A stretch of DNA of 64,000 nucleotides from Rhodothermales bacterium (GTDB lineage Bacteria; Bacteroidota; Rhodothermia; Rhodothermales; Bin80), in assembly GCA_958296045.1 (NCBI GenBank), contig CATQHT010000003.1, positions 2,254,501-2,318,500 of the forward strand. Direction: 5' to 3'. The notes below the pieces were generated by a model, which did no database searches, was not told the DNA's origin, and saw only the letters and a list, made by a program, of their open reading frames with translations. How positions within the stretch are numbered: position 1 is the stretch's first letter; each line of letters begins with the position of its first letter. The position numbers and the translations under genes are program-made. Below, in pieces: positions 63,984-64,000 of the stretch.

Positions 63984-64000
63984 CCCAAGTTTGTCAATGT
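63984..64000. mobile_element. Left terminal repeat of another IS1634 copy
   Basis: CCCAAGTTTGTCAATGT is identical to the left end at 4359-4375. It begins exactly where the Mod reading frame loses similarity, so a second IS1634 copy is inserted in mod and runs out of the window. The flanking TTAC (63980-63983) is the predicted 4-bp target duplication. Confidence 0.75.

Overview
The window is a G+C-rich bacterial chromosome segment, most likely from the Bacteroidota/Rhodothermota side of the tree. The evidence is a GLPGLI-family protein beside a carboxypeptidase-regulatory/TonB-type outer-membrane barrel, a decayed Calx-beta surface protein with a type IX/FlgD-like C-terminal sorting segment, Bacteroidota-style IS66 proteins, and housekeeping genes (murJ, ruvA, trmB, coaE, folE, yqgE). 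I found no rRNA, tRNA or CRISPR array. The most striking feature is the density of mobile DNA: intact, nested and decayed copies of IS66, IS1634, IS21, IS256/Mutator, IS3, IS1182 and IS4 elements and group IIC intron pieces fill most of 1-33 kb.

Layout. 1-2.4 kb: a group IIC intron 5' fragment, a small VapB-like ORF, a DnaJ/CbpA-like co-chaperone and an O-methyltransferase. 2.5-15 kb: a decayed IS66 invaded by an IS1634 element (4-bp TSD), a two-gene Mutator-type IS whose transposase is split by IS21 copy 1 (6-bp TSD), scattered IS66 tnpA/tnpB pieces and a frameshifted IS3. 15.2-17.5 kb: a UvrD-type helicase preceded by the stump of an OLD/TOPRIM nuclease, i.e. a truncated Gabija-like defence pair. 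17.5-20.4 kb: transposase remnants and a lone AAA ATPase. 20.7-27.8 kb: an IS1182 split by a 3.27-kb element with 36-bp inverted repeats that carries a DruA-Tn5-type transposase, followed by a group IIC intron invaded by an IS4-family element. 27.9-30.6 kb: trmB, a Tat-exported asparaginase and ruvA. 30.6-33 kb: a second DruA-Tn5-type transposase. 33.3-51 kb: the ordinary chromosomal part, with murJ, yqgE, folE, a PTPS/QueD homologue, a HIT protein, a beta-barrel protein, coaE, a PhoB/PhoR-like pair, the GLPGLI/TonB-barrel pair, a HiPIP lipoprotein and an SLC12-like transporter.

51.2-64 kb is the most interesting region. It holds a tightly overlapping leftward operon of type III mod and res, a 159-residue CxxC/HxxC protein with one membrane helix, and a 1,870-residue protein with TPR-like solenoid repeats around a PIN-like nuclease domain. 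I read it as a type III restriction-modification system coupled to a giant predicted RNase effector. In this genome res is split by IS21 copy 2 (8-bp TSD; excision on paper restores the frame exactly) and mod is cut at the window edge by the terminal repeat of another IS1634 copy, so the restriction half looks recently inactivated while the two downstream genes remain open.

Functionally, the housekeeping genes belong to peptidoglycan lipid export, Holliday-junction processing, tRNA modification, pterin/queuosine precursor synthesis and CoA synthesis. The accessory genes form two defence loci, both damaged by transposition.
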